64,000 nucleotides of DNA. Origin: Bacteroidales bacterium. Lineage in GTDB: Bacteria; Bacteroidota; Bacteroidia; Bacteroidales; Tenuifilaceae. Below, piece by piece: positions 61,368 through 64,000 of the stretch. The notes beneath the pieces were generated by a model. It made no database searches, was not told the origin of the DNA, and saw nothing but the letters and a program-made list of their open reading frames with translations. A program made the position numbers and the translations under genes. The DNA lies in assembly GCA_013141385.1 (NCBI GenBank), contig JABFRB010000012.1, forward strand, positions 1-64,000, in the 5' to 3' direction. Within the stretch, counting starts at the first letter, position 1; each line of letters starts with the position of its first letter.

Positions 61368-62645
61368 TTAAAGGGAGGACGACAAGTGTTTAGCTAAATA
61401 TTTTGCTAAACATATAAGTGTCAAAGTGGGAGATACTCTGTTTTTTTCTGGAATAATTGAACCATCACAAACGTAAAGGTTTTTATATTTTGTTTCCAAA
61501 TTATTATCTAAATCCTCTTGTAACTTAATTACACCAGCCACTTGCCCTGCAGAAACAACGGAGCGTATAATATTCTTCGCTCCAGCATTTTTTAAAATTT
61601 TCGTAGCTCGTTCTTCTCCAATTTTTATTTTTTCTAATTCTGTCTTAGTCAATTCTTTGTAAAAATGACCATTTTCCAACATTTTCCCTGCTAGACTATC
61701 TTTCACTTTCACTCCCACACCAATACTACTAGTAAAGGAGTTGTAATGTTTAATCCTTAAAGTAGCAATTGTCAGCATTTTATAGAAAAATCGATTAAGG
61801 TTTCCATCTGCGATAGCAATATCATCCTGAAAATCAGAACTCATGCTTCCCAGAAAGGATTCTTTACCCTTCAACCCAGGAATAATACCCAACATGGCAA
61901 AACCAGGATCGCAATAAAATCCATCTTTCCCAATATCTTTTAATCCGCTATCCTTGAGTATTTTTGGAGAGGACAGCACCCCTGAAGCAAGAACAATCTT
62001 TGTTCCATAGGCCTGACAAACTTCAGATCCGATCATACCACTTTTAAGCTTGTACTCTACACCGATTGCCTTATTGTTCTCAATAATTATCTTATGAACT
62101 GTGGCTCGATTTATCAGTGTTGCTCCCTCGTTAACAGCATCCTCAACATAACTCTTAGCCCTCCATTTTGCCTCAAAGGAATAACTATTGGCACACTTAG
62201 ATAAATCGATGAGCATTAAGTGTTTCTCCCAAGAATATCCCAGTTCTATGGCACTTTCTTTCAACTTTATCGACTGTGCTCCTAGAAACTCATCTGGCAA
62301 TTGAACAAGAGGTAGTTCATTTTTAGCTTCTTCAAGTGCTTTCGAAAGATCGATACCAAATGATGTATAAGTATCTAAAGGTGGTAATTCAGCAACGGCA
62401 AAATAAATACCTGTGGAACCCCCGGTCGTAATTGCCCTCATCGTTTGTAATTTCCCGCCAACAGAAACTCGATTGGAAATAGTTGCAAGCGTCAAAAAAT
62501 CTTCTTTGAGCGGAACATTACTCCCTCGTTCAAGAATCAACACTTTTTTCTTTTTTCTACTTAACTCTCTAGCAATGGTTGCTCCACAAGTTCCTGAACC
62601 AACAACAATTACATCGTATTCATTTTTTTTTGATGTGTTTTTCAT
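61368..62645 (-). CDS. GMC-family-like FAD-dependent oxidoreductase, lacking the usual catalytic residues
   Basis: About 425 aa from ATG 62645. A Rossmann FAD motif is at the N-terminus (VIVVGSGTCGATIARELS) followed by VLILERG, and the C-terminus has a GMC-type ending, LYVCDGSIIPEKNRVSPTLTL. In typical GMC enzymes the C-terminal part has a catalytic His in an S-A-H-P-x-G-T context and an Asn/His before P-x-L-T. Here the matching positions read SAGQVAG and RVSPTLT, so both seem absent. FAD binding is likely; classical alcohol oxidation is uncertain. It may oxidise or isomerise the polyketide, or act on another lipid. An in-frame TTG at 62684 would add 13 residues; I prefer the ATG because it places the FAD motif near the N-terminus. 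Confidence 0.8.
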   Translation of the reverse strand: MKNTSKKNEYDVIVVGSGTCGATIARELSRKKKKVLILERGSNVPLKEDFLTLATISNRVSVGGKLQTMRAITTGGSTGIYFAVAELPPLDTYTSFGIDLSKALEEAKNELPLVQLPDEFLGAQSIKLKESAIELGYSWEKHLMLIDLSKCANSYSFEAKWRAKSYVEDAVNEGATLINRATVHKIIIENNKAIGVEYKLKSGMIGSEVCQAYGTKIVLASGVLSSPKILKDSGLKDIGKDGFYCDPGFAMLGIIPGLKGKESFLGSMSSDFQDDIAIADGNLNRFFYKMLTIATLRIKHYNSFTSSIGVGVKVKDSLAGKMLENGHFYKELTKTELEKIKIGEERATKILKNAGAKNIIRSVVSAGQVAGVIKLQEDLDNNLETKYKNLYVCDGSIIPEKNRVSPTLTLICLAKYLAKHLSSSL

Positions 62646-62774
62646 ATCTTTCAAATATTTTTCATAATTGAACAAAAAAGACAACTTTCACTATTTTACG
62701 ATAGACACTATACTGACTATGGTGCTAAATTTCACCAATCAATGATTATTTTATAAAGTCTAATGTATTATTAA

Positions 62775-64000
62775 TTAAAACTGATATTGAATTTTAAATG
62801 CAACTTGTTTTTGATCGCGATAATTCCAAAACATGCTCTTATTGTCATCAGTGAGAGGAATGATTGTATCAAAAAATAAAGAAAAATGATCATTCAATTT
62901 ATAGGAAGTTGACAAATAATTAAAAAAAGCATTGTATGGACCCGTGCACATTGTTATCCAATATATAGCTAAATTATCATTTAATAATTGCTTGCTCATT
63001 ATCAGCACAAGCATATAAGTATTTTTTTTTATCTGAATCTCACGGTTCCAATCATTTACATGATAGTTTGCCGCTTCCAAACTTAAGGTAAAAGTACTAC
63101 TAGGATTGTATTCAAATCCAAGTGACGCATCAACATTATTCCTTTTCACAATTTGAAAAGCTGAATTGTTATAAGCTTTTTTAGACTTCAATGCAACTTC
63201 ACCCTTCATAAGGAAATTTCCTATAGCATAATTAAAAGTAACTCCACCTATATAATAACGTATCTTGCTTTTAGAAATCAGGCTAGGGTTATCCATGCTA
63301 TATGCGTATTCATTATCAATTAAACTGGCGGACATAATACTAATATCACTTCTTCCAAAGGTCTTCTTCCATCTCATTCCATATTCAAAATTATTTTTAT
63401 TCTGTGCTTTATCCCGATATTCCACTGCGTCATTAAAAGAATCAAAATAATAATAATCCCCCTTTAAGGGATGCTTACTGAAAGAAGGATAAGGGTTGAA
63501 AAAAAAATTAAAGTCTCCAAATGGTAAATACTGATCGATAGTTAGCATCGGCTGACCTATTCTCATTGTTTCAGGTGAAATAATAAGTGGTTCTCGATAA
63601 TCCATGGGTGTTAGTACATCTGTAACTGCGGCTAAATCAGATTCACCCCAAACAGGTACCTGAATTCCTGCCTTAATACTTGTTTTTCCAAAACTAGTTT
63701 GCAGGTACGCTTCCCTCATTTTTATGTCAAAAGCCTCATTAGTTACAAGATGTTTATCATTAACCCAAAGTAATGCCTCTCGGGAACGGTGATCATTTTT
63801 CCAAAAAATTGCTAACCTAGAATCAAATTTCAGGAAAACATTATCGAGATAGAATTTCGAATATTCCAATTGAATCGAAGATCTATTATTTTTTACTCCA
63901 TCAGGACTTGTAGCTTTATAAGCCACTTCGTGCTTTAACGTTACACGCATAGGATCGAAAACATTCGACACCCAAAAAGAAGGAACAGAATCTTTCTCAT
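62775..64000 (-). CDS. Outer-membrane beta-barrel protein, DUF1302-like (partial, 5' end outside window)
   Basis: The frame is open to the right edge and encodes at least 408 residues, so the start and any signal peptide are outside. An apparent start at 63971 is only an in-frame GTG, and coding continues upstream (SVPSFWVSNVF). Alternating amphipathic strands rich in aromatic residues and a final Phe (IQYQF) are typical of outer-membrane beta-barrels. The segment GIQVPVWGESDLAAVTDVL followed by a PxDYREPL motif recalls DUF1302-type porins, a family often found beside RND-type exporters. It could let the product or a lipid cross the outer membrane. The family assignment is by motif recall. 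It lies 90 bp from the TTG (129 bp from the preferred ATG) of the flavoprotein gene and is probably in the same transcript. Confidence 0.75.
   Translation of the reverse strand, partial: EKDSVPSFWVSNVFDPMRVTLKHEVAYKATSPDGVKNNRSSIQLEYSKFYLDNVFLKFDSRLAIFWKNDHRSREALLWVNDKHLVTNEAFDIKMREAYLQTSFGKTSIKAGIQVPVWGESDLAAVTDVLTPMDYREPLIISPETMRIGQPMLTIDQYLPFGDFNFFFNPYPSFSKHPLKGDYYYFDSFNDAVEYRDKAQNKNNFEYGMRWKKTFGRSDISIMSASLIDNEYAYSMDNPSLISKSKIRYYIGGVTFNYAIGNFLMKGEVALKSKKAYNNSAFQIVKRNNVDASLGFEYNPSSTFTLSLEAANYHVNDWNREIQIKKNTYMLVLIMSKQLLNDNLAIYWITMCTGPYNAFFNYLSTSYKLNDHFSLFFDTIIPLTDDNKSMFWNYRDQKQVAFKIQYQF

Overview
The window holds most of a large trans-acyltransferase (trans-AT) polyketide synthase (PKS) locus. 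Apart from an insertion-sequence scrap at the left edge, every gene is on the minus strand, so transcription runs right to left. The DNA is AT-rich. Most starts lack a Shine-Dalgarno sequence, and there are membrane-anchored START proteins, an IS982-like transposase tail and an outer-membrane beta-barrel. This fits a Gram-negative bacterium, most likely of the Bacteroidota, possibly a symbiont. That assignment is inference: no rRNA or tRNA gene is visible.

Layout in order of transcription. (1) 64000-61368: a partial outer-membrane beta-barrel protein and a GMC-like flavoprotein. (2) 61285-59670: two paralogous START/SRPBCC proteins. (3) 59307-56813: AMP-dependent ligase, FabG-like reductase and free acyl carrier protein (ACP), a likely starter-unit cassette. 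(4) A 756-bp non-coding gap. (5) 56056-1977: four giant PKS genes, here called PKS1-PKS4 (2908, 5103, 5265 and 4710 aa). (6) A 309-bp gap with a MITE-like palindromic repeat. (7) 1667-291: a PfaD-type enoyl reductase. (8) 2-199, plus strand: transposase C-terminus.

The PKSs hold 11 KS, 10 DH (three apparently dead), 8 KR, one C-methyltransferase, one O-methyltransferase, six crotonase (ECH) domains in two triplets, and 15 ACPs including five tandem pairs. Reading colinearly ( | marks a protein border): M1 KS-DH-KR-ACP; M2 KS-DH-KR | cMT-ACP; M3 KS-DH*-ECH-ECH-ECH-ACP-ACP; M4 KS-DH-KR-ACP-ACP; M5 KS-DH | KR-ACP; M6 KS-DH*-ECH-ECH-ECH-ACP-ACP; M7 KS-DH*-KR-oMT-ACP-ACP; M8 KS | DH-KR-ACP-ACP; M9 KS-DH-KR-ACP; M10 KS-KR-ACP; M11 KS-DH |. 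The expected chain is polyene-like, with an alpha-methyl alkene (M2), two beta-branches (M3, M6), a methoxy group (M7) and a hydroxyl (M10), and optional saturation by the trans ER.

All PKS protein borders fall inside modules, and PKS4 ends after a DH. No AT, thioesterase, HMG-CoA-synthase homologue or decarboxylating KS is in the window, so further pathway genes must lie elsewhere. The strongest candidate for something new is the pair of modules carrying three crotonase domains each, with tandem ACPs behind them. The first crotonase of each triplet lies in locally GC-rich DNA.
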